From the NCBI GenBank assembly GCA_016938795.1, contig JAFGTZ010000295.1, positions 1 through 13,043 on the forward strand: 13,043 nt of DNA, read 5' to 3'. Origin of the DNA: Chromatiaceae bacterium. GTDB lineage: Bacteria; Pseudomonadota; Gammaproteobacteria; Chromatiales; Chromatiaceae. The position numbers and the translations under genes are program-made. The notes beneath the pieces were generated by a model. That model did not search any database, was not told the DNA's origin, and saw only the letters and a program-made list of their open reading frames with translations. Position 1 is the first letter of the stretch, and every line of letters begins with the position of its first letter. Of the stretch, positions 1 through 6,801 are shown piece after piece.

Positions 1-5
1 ACGCT

Positions 6-165
6 AGGCGCAAGACCCGTGGAAGCGGCTTCCAGCCGCGAGCCGACAGCGAGCCCCTTGCAGACACGCGTGCCACCGTGCCTGCCGGCCAGTGCTGATC
101 CCGGGTTTCCAACCTCAGCGCGGGGGTTCTCGCGGCTAAAAGCCGCTTCCACAGGCGGTTCTCAG
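6..165. repeat. REP-pair (BIME-like) intergenic repeat, copy 1
   Basis: Two 24-base arms, at 19-42 and 129-152, form an inverted repeat with one mismatch. Each arm folds as GCGGCT, a 3-base loop, then AGCCGC, and the outer end carries the foot GTGG. A 5' GTGG or GTAG tetranucleotide next to a short hairpin is typical of REP sequences handled by TnpA-REP (RAYT) enzymes. About 86 bases of non-palindromic core lie between the arms. The same element recurs at 3108-3328; over the arms and core the two copies differ by 9 substitutions and one indel. The matching flank runs from about 6 to 165. It lies 3' of the VWA gene, where REPs commonly sit. No RAYT gene is in the window. Confidence 0.85.
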
Positions 166-218
166 CCGTAGGGTGAACAGCCTTCGAGCCTTGCGTGTTT
201 CTCCCTCTCCCGATCCGA

Positions 219-251
219 TCAGCTCAAAGGCCAGACGCTTAGTTGAGCTGA
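219..251 (-). terminator. Hairpin spanning the stop codon of the VWA gene
   Basis: TCAGCTCAA (219-227) and TTGAGCTGA (243-251) are perfect 9-bp complementary arms around a 15-base loop. The structure includes the TAA stop of the minus-strand VWA gene. No T-tract follows on the minus strand, so it is not a classical intrinsic terminator. It may protect the mRNA 3' end, or it may be chance. Confidence 0.25.
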
Positions 252-1471
252 ATCCGCTCGCCCCAGGGCACCTCGGCGCCGCCCTTCACCAGCCAGAGCA
301 CCGGATAGTCGGGCGCCCGGGCCGGAAAATCGCCGCGCGCATCGGTGAAATAGAGCAGCAGGTCGGGCCTTGGGCCCCAGCGCTCCACCCAGTCGAACAC
401 CGGCGTGAAGCGCGTGCCCCCGCCTCCGCCAAGACGCGCCGGCCAGGGGGTGCGCTCCCAGGGCTCGCACTGAAGGGGCGCCTCGGGGCTCAGCTCCGCG
501 TCGCACGGCAGCACGCTGAGACGTGCGCGCACCTGCCCCTTGAGCGCGTCGAGTTCGGCGATGAAGGCGGCCAGTTCCTGTTCGCGAATGGAGCCCGAGG
601 TATCGAGCCCCACCACCAGCTCCACCCGCTCGCCGCGCAGGGCGGGCAGGATGAAGTCGCCCTCGCGCCGCGCGGGCCGCTGATAGCTGTAATCATCGCG
701 CCCCAGACGCGAAAGATGATGCGCGAGGAGTTCGCGCCAGGGCAAGGCGGGGCGCAACAGATGATCGACCAGGCGCGCCAGCTCGCCACCTAGCCGCCCC
801 GCGCCTTGCGCCTGCTGGGCCGCGCCGGCGAGACGCTCACGCCACTGCCGAGCGAGACGCTCGCGCGCCTCTGGTCCCGGCTCGGGCGGCGGCGCGAGCG
901 CCATAGCCGCCCCCTCTGGCGCCACCCCATCAGCCGCCCCAGCCGCACGCCCCTGCCCGGCCGGCTCGGCGCCCGCTTCGGCACCTCCGGTCTCGCGCTC
1001 GCCGGCGCGCCCACCCTGCCCCTCGGCCTCCTCGGTCTGCGCCTCGTCGGACTCAGTCTCATCGAGCAGCGGATAGATCTCCTCGGCGCTCAAGCCAACA
1101 AAGAGCCTGGAGAGCGCCGCCTCGGCCTCGGGCGGCGGACTGAGCCCCGCATCCAGCAGCAGCGGATGGATGGCCAGATCGCAGGCCAGCTCCCAACGCC
1201 GGCGCTCGCGCTGGCCACGCCGGGCAAGATGCCCAAGCGCACAACGCAGCGCGGCCTGAGCCAGGCAATACTGGATCTGCGCCAGGCTTAGAGCCGCCAG
1301 ATAGTCGGGGTTGTAGTAAAAGGCGCGCGCGTCCGTGCTGGTCGTCGGACACCAGGAGGGCGCCGCTGGGCGCGGCGGCAGATGCAGCACCAGGGCGCCG
1401 AGAAAGGGCTGGTCGAGAATGAGTCGGGTGCGCGCGGCGGCCAGACGCACCTCGAGCGCCGTCTCAGGCAT
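239..1471 (-). CDS. DUF2201-type VWA domain protein, partner of MoxR ATPase
   Basis: This 410-residue cytoplasmic protein has the layout of the DUF2201 family. An N-terminal putative-metallopeptidase-like domain (about residues 1-135) is followed by an acidic, Gly/Glu/Ala-rich linker (about 137-205), a helical stretch (205-255) and a C-terminal VWA domain (280-410). The VWA metal-ion site is complete: DTSGS at 290-294, Thr353 in a Gly-rich turn and Asp377 in FTDARGD. In the N-terminal domain, the place where relatives carry an HExxH-like motif reads QAALR (72-76), so zinc binding is probably lost. There is no signal peptide. The ATG overlaps the end of the MoxR gene (ATGCCTGA). GAGGTG lies 7 bases upstream, inside that gene, which implies coupled translation. 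The likely role is adaptor for the MoxR ATPase; the client is unknown. Confidence 0.88.
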   Translation of the reverse strand: MPETALEVRLAAARTRLILDQPFLGALVLHLPPRPAAPSWCPTTSTDARAFYYNPDYLAALSLAQIQYCLAQAALRCALGHLARRGQRERRRWELACDLAIHPLLLDAGLSPPPEAEAALSRLFVGLSAEEIYPLLDETESDEAQTEEAEGQGGRAGERETGGAEAGAEPAGQGRAAGAADGVAPEGAAMALAPPPEPGPEARERLARQWRERLAGAAQQAQGAGRLGGELARLVDHLLRPALPWRELLAHHLSRLGRDDYSYQRPARREGDFILPALRGERVELVVGLDTSGSIREQELAAFIAELDALKGQVRARLSVLPCDAELSPEAPLQCEPWERTPWPARLGGGGGTRFTPVFDWVERWGPRPDLLLYFTDARGDFPARAPDYPVLWLVKGGAEVPWGERIQLN

Positions 1472-2516
1472 GGAAGATCACCTCGGACACCAGCCGCGCC
1501 CAGGGCGCAAAGGCCGGCACCTCAAACAGCTCATCGCCCAGGGCGCGATGCAGATCGGCCACCAGCATGACCCCCATCTCGCGCGCGGCAAAGCGCCCCG
1601 CGTAGTCGATGATGTGACCCAGGGCGCGCCGACGCTCCGCGACCCCGCCCTGCTCGCGCAACTGCCGCGCACGCGCCACCAGGGCGCTGGCCACGGCATA
1701 CTGAAGGTCGATGGCGGCGGGCACCTCAACCTCGACGCCAGCGAGAATGGCGTCGAGGTCGGGGAGCTGCTCCAGACTCTCGATGAAGGCCGCCAGTTCA
1801 ATGCCGGCGGAGTCTCCCACGCAGGCCTGGAGCGCGCCACGCAACAGTTCGGGCTCCTCGCCGAACTTGCACAGCGCCCGATGCGCGAACTCCCAGGAGC
1901 GCGGCGTCAGGAAGGCCACCGGATTGTGCGCCGGATCGAACGCGAAGAGCCGATCGGGGCGAAAGCGCAGAAAGGCGATGAGCCGCGCGTCGATCCCCGC
2001 GCCATGCGCCCAACTCACCCAGTCGTCGAGATGGGTGTCGAGCGTGAAATGGGCAAAGCGGTTGGCGAGCGGGGCCGGCATGCTATAGGTGACGCCACGA
2101 TCGCCCTGGCGGTTGCCGGCGGCGAAGATGGCCCAGCCCGGCGGCACCCGGTAGTCGCCCAGACGGCGGTCGAGAATAAGCTGATAGGCGGCGGCTGAGA
2201 CCACCGGCGGGGCCGAGTTGATCTCGTCGAGAAAGAGCACGCCGCAGGCGCCATGGCGTTCGGTATCGGGCAGCATGGAGGGCACCGCCCAGTCCACCCG
2301 CTCGCCGCTGCGAAAGGGAATTCCGCGCAGATCGCTCGGTTCCATCTGCGAGAGGCGAATGTCGATCATGGGCGCCGCATGACGCGCGGCCACCTGCGCC
2401 ACCAGTTGCGACTTGCCCACGCCCGGCGGCCCCCAGAGCATCACCGGCGTGTGATGCCCCTCGGCGGCGCTGAGAAACTCTCGGTCGAGAATGCGGCTGA
2501 CTTCGGCGGGACGCAT
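1464..2516 (-). CDS. MoxR-family AAA+ ATPase
   Basis: This 350-residue AAA+ ATPase belongs to the MoxR group, whose members act as chaperones with VWA-domain partners. Visible motifs are Walker A GPPGVGKS (29-36), Walker B VLFLDEIN (93-100), sensor 1 Asn135 in AAGNRQ, the arginine finger Arg153 in ANRFAHF and sensor 2 TPRSWEF (205-210). The lid region runs to the C-terminus. I chose the ATG at 2516 because the conserved protein begins there and GGAG lies 11 bases upstream. The reading frame is open to 2594, but that extra N-terminus is not family-like. It is the first gene of a two-gene operon with the VWA protein. A candidate promoter and dyad lie at 2581-2631. CbbQ and NorQ are related ATPases, but their larger VWA partners (CbbO, NorD) are not what follows here. 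Confidence 0.92.
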   Translation of the reverse strand: MRPAEVSRILDREFLSAAEGHHTPVMLWGPPGVGKSQLVAQVAARHAAPMIDIRLSQMEPSDLRGIPFRSGERVDWAVPSMLPDTERHGACGVLFLDEINSAPPVVSAAAYQLILDRRLGDYRVPPGWAIFAAGNRQGDRGVTYSMPAPLANRFAHFTLDTHLDDWVSWAHGAGIDARLIAFLRFRPDRLFAFDPAHNPVAFLTPRSWEFAHRALCKFGEEPELLRGALQACVGDSAGIELAAFIESLEQLPDLDAILAGVEVEVPAAIDLQYAVASALVARARQLREQGGVAERRRALGHIIDYAGRFAAREMGVMLVADLHRALGDELFEVPAFAPWARLVSEVIFHA

Positions 2517-2580
2517 GGCGCTTTCATCTCCTCTCTGCGGCCAGGATAGCCATCCGTGAGACACTGGGGGCAGGCCGAAA

Positions 2581-2605
2581 AATTCACAGCACAAAAGTGC
2601 GAATT
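2581..2605. promoter_or_regulatory. Operator-like dyad overlapping the MoxR promoter
   Basis: AATTC (2581-2585), GCAC (2589-2592), an AAAA centre, GTGC (2597-2600) and GAATT (2601-2605) form a nearly symmetric inverted repeat. Its right half overlaps the proposed minus-strand -10 box. A repressor bound here could block the MoxR-VWA operon. I cannot match it to a known regulator. Confidence 0.35.
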
Positions 2606-2631
2606 ATCATTGCAGAAGGCTCTCACCCCAA
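2603..2631 (-). promoter_or_regulatory. Candidate sigma-70 promoter for the MoxR-VWA operon
   Basis: On the minus strand TTGGGG (2631-2626) is followed after 17 bases by GATAAT (2608-2603). The -10 box matches consensus at 5 of 6 positions and the -35 at only 3 of 6. It sits about 90 bases before the MoxR start and back-to-back with the plus-strand promoter. Confidence 0.35.
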
Positions 2632-2636
2632 TCGTC

Positions 2637-2666
2637 TTGTCAACTATTAGAAATCCGCTGTATTCT
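2637..2666 (+). promoter_or_regulatory. Candidate sigma-70 promoter for the small acidic gene
   Basis: TTGTCA (2637-2642, 5 of 6 matches) is followed after 18 bases by TATTCT (2661-2666, 4 of 6). It lies in the only AT-richer stretch of the region. Transcription starting near 2673 would leave a leader of roughly 165 bases before the ATG at 2837. Confidence 0.4.
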
Positions 2667-2682
2667 TATGTCCCTCGCGTAC

Positions 2683-2795
2683 ATGGCCAGTTCGGGCCAT
2701 TCGCCGTCCGAGAGCCAAGAGGACACAGGGGCCGCGCGACCCGCAAAGGCGCGGCCTGCAAACAGATAACAATCGACCGCGCCGATCGGCTCGAT
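2683..2795 (+). promoter_or_regulatory. Structured leader: three hairpins upstream of the small gene
   Basis: Three dyads lie between the proposed promoter and the start codon. ATGGCC (2683-2688) pairs with GGCCAT (2695-2700). GGCCGCGC (2730-2737) pairs perfectly with GCGCGGCC (2749-2756) around an 11-base loop. A 10-base palindrome GCCGATCGGC (2781-2790) is flanked by ATCGA (2772-2776) and TCGAT (2791-2795). None is followed by a T-tract, so these are not intrinsic terminators. They could control RNA stability or translation, or bind a protein. I recognise no riboswitch class. Confidence 0.35.
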
Positions 2796-2836
2796 GCCTA
2801 AGGCGCACCACGACATCAGCTCGGAGACCCGGACCA

Positions 2837-3034
2837 ATGAACCAGTTCTACTACGACGCCGTGACCAAAATGGAACAGCTCGGCGTCGATGACGACTACA
2901 TTCAGGGCTGGCAGTGCGGCTTTTTGCAGAATCCCAAGCGCGAGGAGCAGCGCCTGACCGAGGCCTACGAGGCCGGCTACAACGACGGCGAGGAGAAGAA
3001 CACCGATAACTTTAACGACTGGGTCAAGCACTGA
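2837..3034 (+). CDS. Small acidic conserved-looking protein, possibly RMF-like
   Basis: This 65-residue hydrophilic protein has no membrane segment or signal peptide. It is rich in Asp, Glu, Asn, Tyr and Trp. Two Gly/aromatic motifs, YIQGWQCGF (about 21-29) and YEAGYNDG (about 44-51), are separated by a charged helix. They faintly recall the repeated GY/GW-x-x-G pattern of ribosome modulation factor, but the protein is acidic whereas RMF is basic, so I do not assign that function. The gene is convincing: GGAG lies 10 bases before the ATG, a promoter candidate lies at 2637-2666 and a strong terminator at 3066-3098. It is thus a single-gene transcript, divergent from the MoxR-VWA operon. The function is unknown. 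Confidence 0.75.
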   Translation: MNQFYYDAVTKMEQLGVDDDYIQGWQCGFLQNPKREEQRLTEAYEAGYNDGEEKNTDNFNDWVKH

Positions 3035-3065
3035 GCCAGCTCGCCGCCCCTGCTTCCGCCTCATC

Positions 3066-3098
3066 CAACGCCGGCCTCAAGCCGGCGTTGTTCGTTGT
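3066..3098 (+). terminator. Intrinsic terminator of the small acidic gene
   Basis: CAACGCCGGC (3066-3075) and GCCGGCGTTG (3081-3090) form a perfect 10-bp stem with a 5-base loop, followed by TTCGTTGT. It starts 32 bases after the stop codon. The T-tract is interrupted but the stem is very strong. Confidence 0.85.
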
Positions 3099-3107
3099 AT
3101 AGCTCTC

Positions 3108-3328
3108 AGGCGCAAGACCCGTGGAAGCGGCTTCCAGCCGCGAGCAGACAGCGAGACCCTTGCAGACACGCGTGCCACCGTGCCTGCCGATCAGTGCTAA
3201 TCCTGGGTTCTCAACCTCAGCGCGGGGTTCTCGCGGCTGAAAGCCGCTTCCACCAGTGCTGATCCCGGGTTCTCAACCTCAGCGCGGGGTTCTCGCGGCT
3301 GAAAGCCGCTTCCACAGGCGATTCTCAG
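3108..3328. repeat. REP-pair (BIME-like) intergenic repeat, copy 2, enlarged
   Basis: This is the same element as at 6-165 and in the same orientation. The left REP arm is at 3121-3144. The right arm occurs twice, at 3230-3253 and 3292-3315, because of a tandem duplication of the right part. Every arm keeps the GCGGCT / AGCCGC hairpin and the GTGG (or CCAC on the opposite strand) foot. It lies between the terminator of the small acidic gene and the 3' end of the GGDEF-EAL gene, so the hairpins could also define the 3' end of the latter's mRNA. Confidence 0.87.
3192..3315. repeat. 62-bp tandem duplication inside REP-pair copy 2
   Basis: Positions 3192-3253 and 3254-3315 are adjacent 62-base units, each ending in a right-hand REP hairpin. 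They differ at only two positions (TAATCCT against TGATCCC). Copy 1 has a single unit ending at 152, so this is an expansion of one copy. At both differing positions the second unit matches copy 1. Confidence 0.92.
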
Positions 3329-3366
3329 AGACGAGGGTGCGCATTACGGCCCCCGGCACCCCCCGG

Positions 3367-6300
3367 CTACCCGGCTGGCTCAGTCGGACAGCTGGGCGCC
3401 TCCATGAAGGCTTCGAACGCCTCCACCGGCATGGGGCGGCCAAAGTAATAGCCCTGAAATCCCCGGCAGCCGCTCTCGATCAGAAAGCGCAGCTGGCGCT
3501 CCGATTCCACGCCCTCGGCAATCACCTCCAGCCCCATGCGCGAGGCCAGCGCGATGATGGTCTCGACCAGATTGGCATCGTCGCGATCGTGGTGGATATC
3601 GCGCACGAAGGAGCGGTCGATCTTCAGCTCGCTCAGCGGCAGACGCTTGAGATAGGCGAGCGAGGAATAGCCGGTGCCGAAGTCGTCGAGCGAGAAGCGA
3701 ATGCCCAGTCGGCGCAGATGGCGCATCTTCTCGGCGGCCGCCTCCACGCTGCCAAGCACCACGCTCTCGGTCACCTCCAGCATCAGCCGCCTGGGATCGG
3801 CCCCGCTCTCGGCAAGCACGCGCTCCACCGAGTCCACAAAACCGTCCTGGGCAAACTGCAAGGGACTGACATTGATCGCCACGCTGTGCGGCGGACTGGC
3901 CGACCAGGCCGCCAATTGCCGGCAGGCCGAGCGCAGCACCCAGTCACCCATCGCCAGAATCTGCCCGTTCTGCTCGGCGATGGGGATGAAGTGATCCGGC
4001 CCCAGCAGGCCACGCTCGGGATGGTTCCAGCGCACCAGCGCCTCGGCCCCCACCAGACGCCCGTCCTGATCGACCTGGGGTTGATAGTGCAGACAAAGCT
4101 GATCCTCGGTCAGCGCCCGGCGCAGTTCGGTCTGGATGCGCAGACGCTCCTCGACCGCCGCCTGCATCTCGGGCAGAAAATGACGGAAGGTGTTGCGCCC
4201 CTCGTCCTTGGCGCGATACATGGCGGTATCAGCCTTGCGGATGACATCGTCGGGCGAGCGCGCATCGCCCGGAAAGAGCGCAATGCCCATGCTGGCCGTG
4301 ACATGCAGCTCCTGCCCGCCGACCAGGCAGGGTTGCGTCAAACTATCGAGAACCTTCACCGCCACCTGCTCGGCGCGCGCCGCCGCGCGCTCCTCATCGT
4401 CGGCCAGCTCCGAGAGCAGCACCACGAACTCGTCGCCGCCCAGGCGTGCCGCCGTGTCCTCCTGGCGCTGCGTTGCCTTGAGCCGTTCGCCAACCTCCTG
4501 CAAGAGGCAGTCGCCCACCGGGTGGCCCAGCGAGTCGTTAATGGTCTTGAAGTTATCGAGGTCGATGAACAGCAGAGCACCCACATGACCGTGACGCCGG
4601 GCGCGCGCCAGTGCCGTGCCCAGATGCGACAGCAGCAGATGCCGATTGGGCAGTCGGGTCAGGCTGTCGTGGCTGGCCTGGAAGTGCATTTCGGTCTCGG
4701 CATGATGGTGCATCACGCCCATGCTGAGGATGTCGGCCACACGGCGCAGAAAGGCCGCCTCGGCCGGATCGCGCGCATGATCGGGCGGCAGATGGCAGGC
4801 CAGCACGCCGAGCACCCGTTCGCCGCGCATAATGGGCACGCTGTATTGCCCAAGGCTCGGCTCGCAGCAGCCGCGCTTGAGCGCAGCCGCCCCGCCCAGC
4901 CCTCCAACCTGCACAATCTTGCGCCGGCGCGCCGCCTCGCTGCAGAGACAGCCGCCAAGACCGATCCGCTGACAGACCTCGGACCCCATGCCCGCGCCCA
5001 GCCGCGCGGCCACCAGGCGCATACCTGCCAGCGGCGCCTGCGCGCTCGCCGGGCGCGCGAGCAGCTCCTCGGCCAGAAAGATGCAGCCGCTACGCTGGGC
5101 GCTCAGCCAGGGCAAGGCATTGAGCAGGGTAGCGAGACAGCGCTCCAGATAGGGCTCCAGCGCCAGGGGTTCGAGCGAGAGGCGCAGCAGCTCGCCGAGC
5201 ACCTGTTCCTCGGCCACCTTGCGCTCGATGGTGCGCCGCTGCGCGTGCAGCGCCGAAAGATCCACCACATGCCCCACATAATGCGTCACGTCGAGACGCG
5301 CATCGAGCACGGCGGTCACGCTCAGCCACACCGGGATGCGCTCGCCGGTCTTGCGCAGACAGAGCGCCTCGCCGGTCCATTGCCCCGCGCGGCGCAAGGC
5401 GTGACGGATGCGCGCGAGCAGCCGGGGATCGCCATCGCTGGCCTGAAAGACCTGCGGATCGCGCCCCATCACCTCGGTCTCGGCATAGCCGGTGAGACGC
5501 AGAAAGGCGCGATTGACCCGTAGAATGCGCGCCTCGGCATCGGTCATGAGGATGGCCTCATGGGTCTCGAAGGTCGAGGCGGCCAGACGCAGCTCCAGAT
5601 CGCTCGACTTGAGGTTGAGGGCGAGCGCCTTGAGAAAATGCGCCAGATCGCCCAGCTCGTCATCGGCGAGCCGGGGCATGGGATAGTCGAACTGACCGGC
5701 CTGTATGGCCGCGATCGCCTGACGCTGGGCGGCGAGAAAACGACGAAAATAGCCTGCCGTGAGCAGCCACAACCCCAGCGTCAGCAGCAGCGCCAGGCCC
5801 AGCAGGGCGTAGAGCGTGATTTCCAGCTGCCGGCGATCACGCTCATCGCGCGCCTCGATGGCAAAGATCGTCTCATTGGCCAAGCGTGCGAGCTGGTCGA
5901 GGAGCTGGCGCAGCTCGGCTTGGCGCTCGCGAATGGTCTGATAGTTGTCCGCATTGCGCTCGGCCTGCTGAACCAGATCGAGCAGTTTAACGCGCGCGTC
6001 CTCATCCGCCATGAGCGGCCCAAGCTCGGCGGCCTGCACACGCAGCTCCGCAATCCAGGCCGGATTGCGCTCGTGATACCAGCGATTGCACAGCCACAGC
6101 ACACGGTCGAGTCGCGCCTCGACCTCAGGCGCATGGACCTTGGTCACGCCCTGGAGCCAATAGCCAGAGAAAAAGGCGAAGGTGGCCTCGGGAAAGGCGC
6201 GATCAACCTTGTAGCGCTCGCTCAGTTCGTCGTAGAAGCGCCCGTAACTCGCGAGCGTTGCCCGCACGCTCAGCAAGCTTGCACGCCTCTGGGCATCCAG

Positions 6301-6579
6301 CGGCGGACTGAGCGCCAGGAGCCGATCAACCAGCGCACCCGCGCGCGCCAGCTCGGTCTCCATGTCGGCATGTTCGAACAGATCCGACTCCTGCGGTGTG
6401 GGCGGATGCAGATTTTGCAGCGCCCGAAGCTGCACGCGAAAATCGCTGAGCAGGCGCAGCGCGTGTCGGCTGTCGTGCAGGACGTTGAGCCCGTAGGCCA
6501 GCCACAGCGCCAGCGCCAGGGTCACCGCGAAGAGACTGGAAAAGCTTGCGAAAACCTTTTTCCAAAGCGAGACGCGCAT
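3367..6579 (-). CDS. Membrane PAS-GAF-GGDEF-EAL cyclic-di-GMP enzyme
   Basis: This 1070-residue inner-membrane sensor enzyme makes or degrades cyclic di-GMP. It has TM1 (about 8-30), a helical periplasmic sensor domain (31-250), TM2 (253-276), a HAMP-like linker (277-325), PAS (about 333-445), a Cys-rich GAF domain (about 475-620), GGDEF (635-800) and EAL (815-1060). The cyclase site GGDEF (714-718) and the inhibitory site RQED (705-708) are intact. The phosphodiesterase residues are also intact: E846-A-L, EVTES (935-939), DDFGTG (965-970), K986, E1022 and Q1042. Both activities are therefore possible. I chose the ATG at 6579, where TM1 follows at once; its ribosome site is weak. Starts at 6615 (ATG) or 6651 (GTG) would add non-typical residues. 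It appears to be transcribed alone, with 222 bases to the upstream gene. The signal sensed is unknown. Confidence 0.93.
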   Translation of the reverse strand: MRVSLWKKVFASFSSLFAVTLALALWLAYGLNVLHDSRHALRLLSDFRVQLRALQNLHPPTPQESDLFEHADMETELARAGALVDRLLALSPPLDAQRRASLLSVRATLASYGRFYDELSERYKVDRAFPEATFAFFSGYWLQGVTKVHAPEVEARLDRVLWLCNRWYHERNPAWIAELRVQAAELGPLMADEDARVKLLDLVQQAERNADNYQTIRERQAELRQLLDQLARLANETIFAIEARDERDRRQLEITLYALLGLALLLTLGLWLLTAGYFRRFLAAQRQAIAAIQAGQFDYPMPRLADDELGDLAHFLKALALNLKSSDLELRLAASTFETHEAILMTDAEARILRVNRAFLRLTGYAETEVMGRDPQVFQASDGDPRLLARIRHALRRAGQWTGEALCLRKTGERIPVWLSVTAVLDARLDVTHYVGHVVDLSALHAQRRTIERKVAEEQVLGELLRLSLEPLALEPYLERCLATLLNALPWLSAQRSGCIFLAEELLARPASAQAPLAGMRLVAARLGAGMGSEVCQRIGLGGCLCSEAARRRKIVQVGGLGGAAALKRGCCEPSLGQYSVPIMRGERVLGVLACHLPPDHARDPAEAAFLRRVADILSMGVMHHHAETEMHFQASHDSLTRLPNRHLLLSHLGTALARARRHGHVGALLFIDLDNFKTINDSLGHPVGDCLLQEVGERLKATQRQEDTAARLGGDEFVVLLSELADDEERAAARAEQVAVKVLDSLTQPCLVGGQELHVTASMGIALFPGDARSPDDVIRKADTAMYRAKDEGRNTFRHFLPEMQAAVEERLRIQTELRRALTEDQLCLHYQPQVDQDGRLVGAEALVRWNHPERGLLGPDHFIPIAEQNGQILAMGDWVLRSACRQLAAWSASPPHSVAINVSPLQFAQDGFVDSVERVLAESGADPRRLMLEVTESVVLGSVEAAAEKMRHLRRLGIRFSLDDFGTGYSSLAYLKRLPLSELKIDRSFVRDIHHDRDDANLVETIIALASRMGLEVIAEGVESERQLRFLIESGCRGFQGYYFGRPMPVEAFEAFMEAPSCPTEPAG

Positions 6580-6801
6580 CAGCAGGCAATCCGCTCGCCC
6601 GGGAGGCGCGCCCATCCGCACCGCTGGAAGACACCTGACTGTCTTACGCACATCTGCCGGGTCGCTCCACTGATCGCCACCGTGCCAGAAAAAAGCTCGG
6701 GCGCGAGTTTGACAGGGGAGTCACATCCCTGCAAATCCCTTGACACGCCGGGGTCTTAATACGCATGGGTGAGCGTGGCATGCGCCTGCGGCGCAGCGCC
6801 C

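Noticed and set aside
1335..2198. A 287-codon plus-strand frame across the MoxR and VWA genes
   Set aside because: It spans two real minus-strand genes, has no recognisable motif, and is explained by GC-rich third positions.
1464..2516. MoxR ATPase considered as CbbQ or NorQ with a CbbO or NorD partner
   Set aside because: The VWA partner is 410 residues with a DUF2201 layout, and no rubisco or nitric oxide reductase gene is nearby.
3256..5523. A 755-codon open frame on the plus strand opposite the GGDEF-EAL gene
   Set aside because: It is a by-product of high GC and codon bias opposite a real gene. It has no recognisable domain, is rich in Gln/His/Arg/Ala as antisense frames are, and the minus-strand gene has complete catalytic motifs.
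6680..6696. A sigma-54-like -24 element (CTGGCACGG on the minus strand) before the GGDEF-EAL gene
   Set aside because: The -24 half matches well, but the required GC of the -12 element is not at the right spacing; the bases there are AT.
6709..6745. Two TTGACA boxes on the plus strand in the gap after ybbP
   Set aside because: Neither has an acceptable -10 box at 16-18 bases, and they point away from any plus-strand gene.
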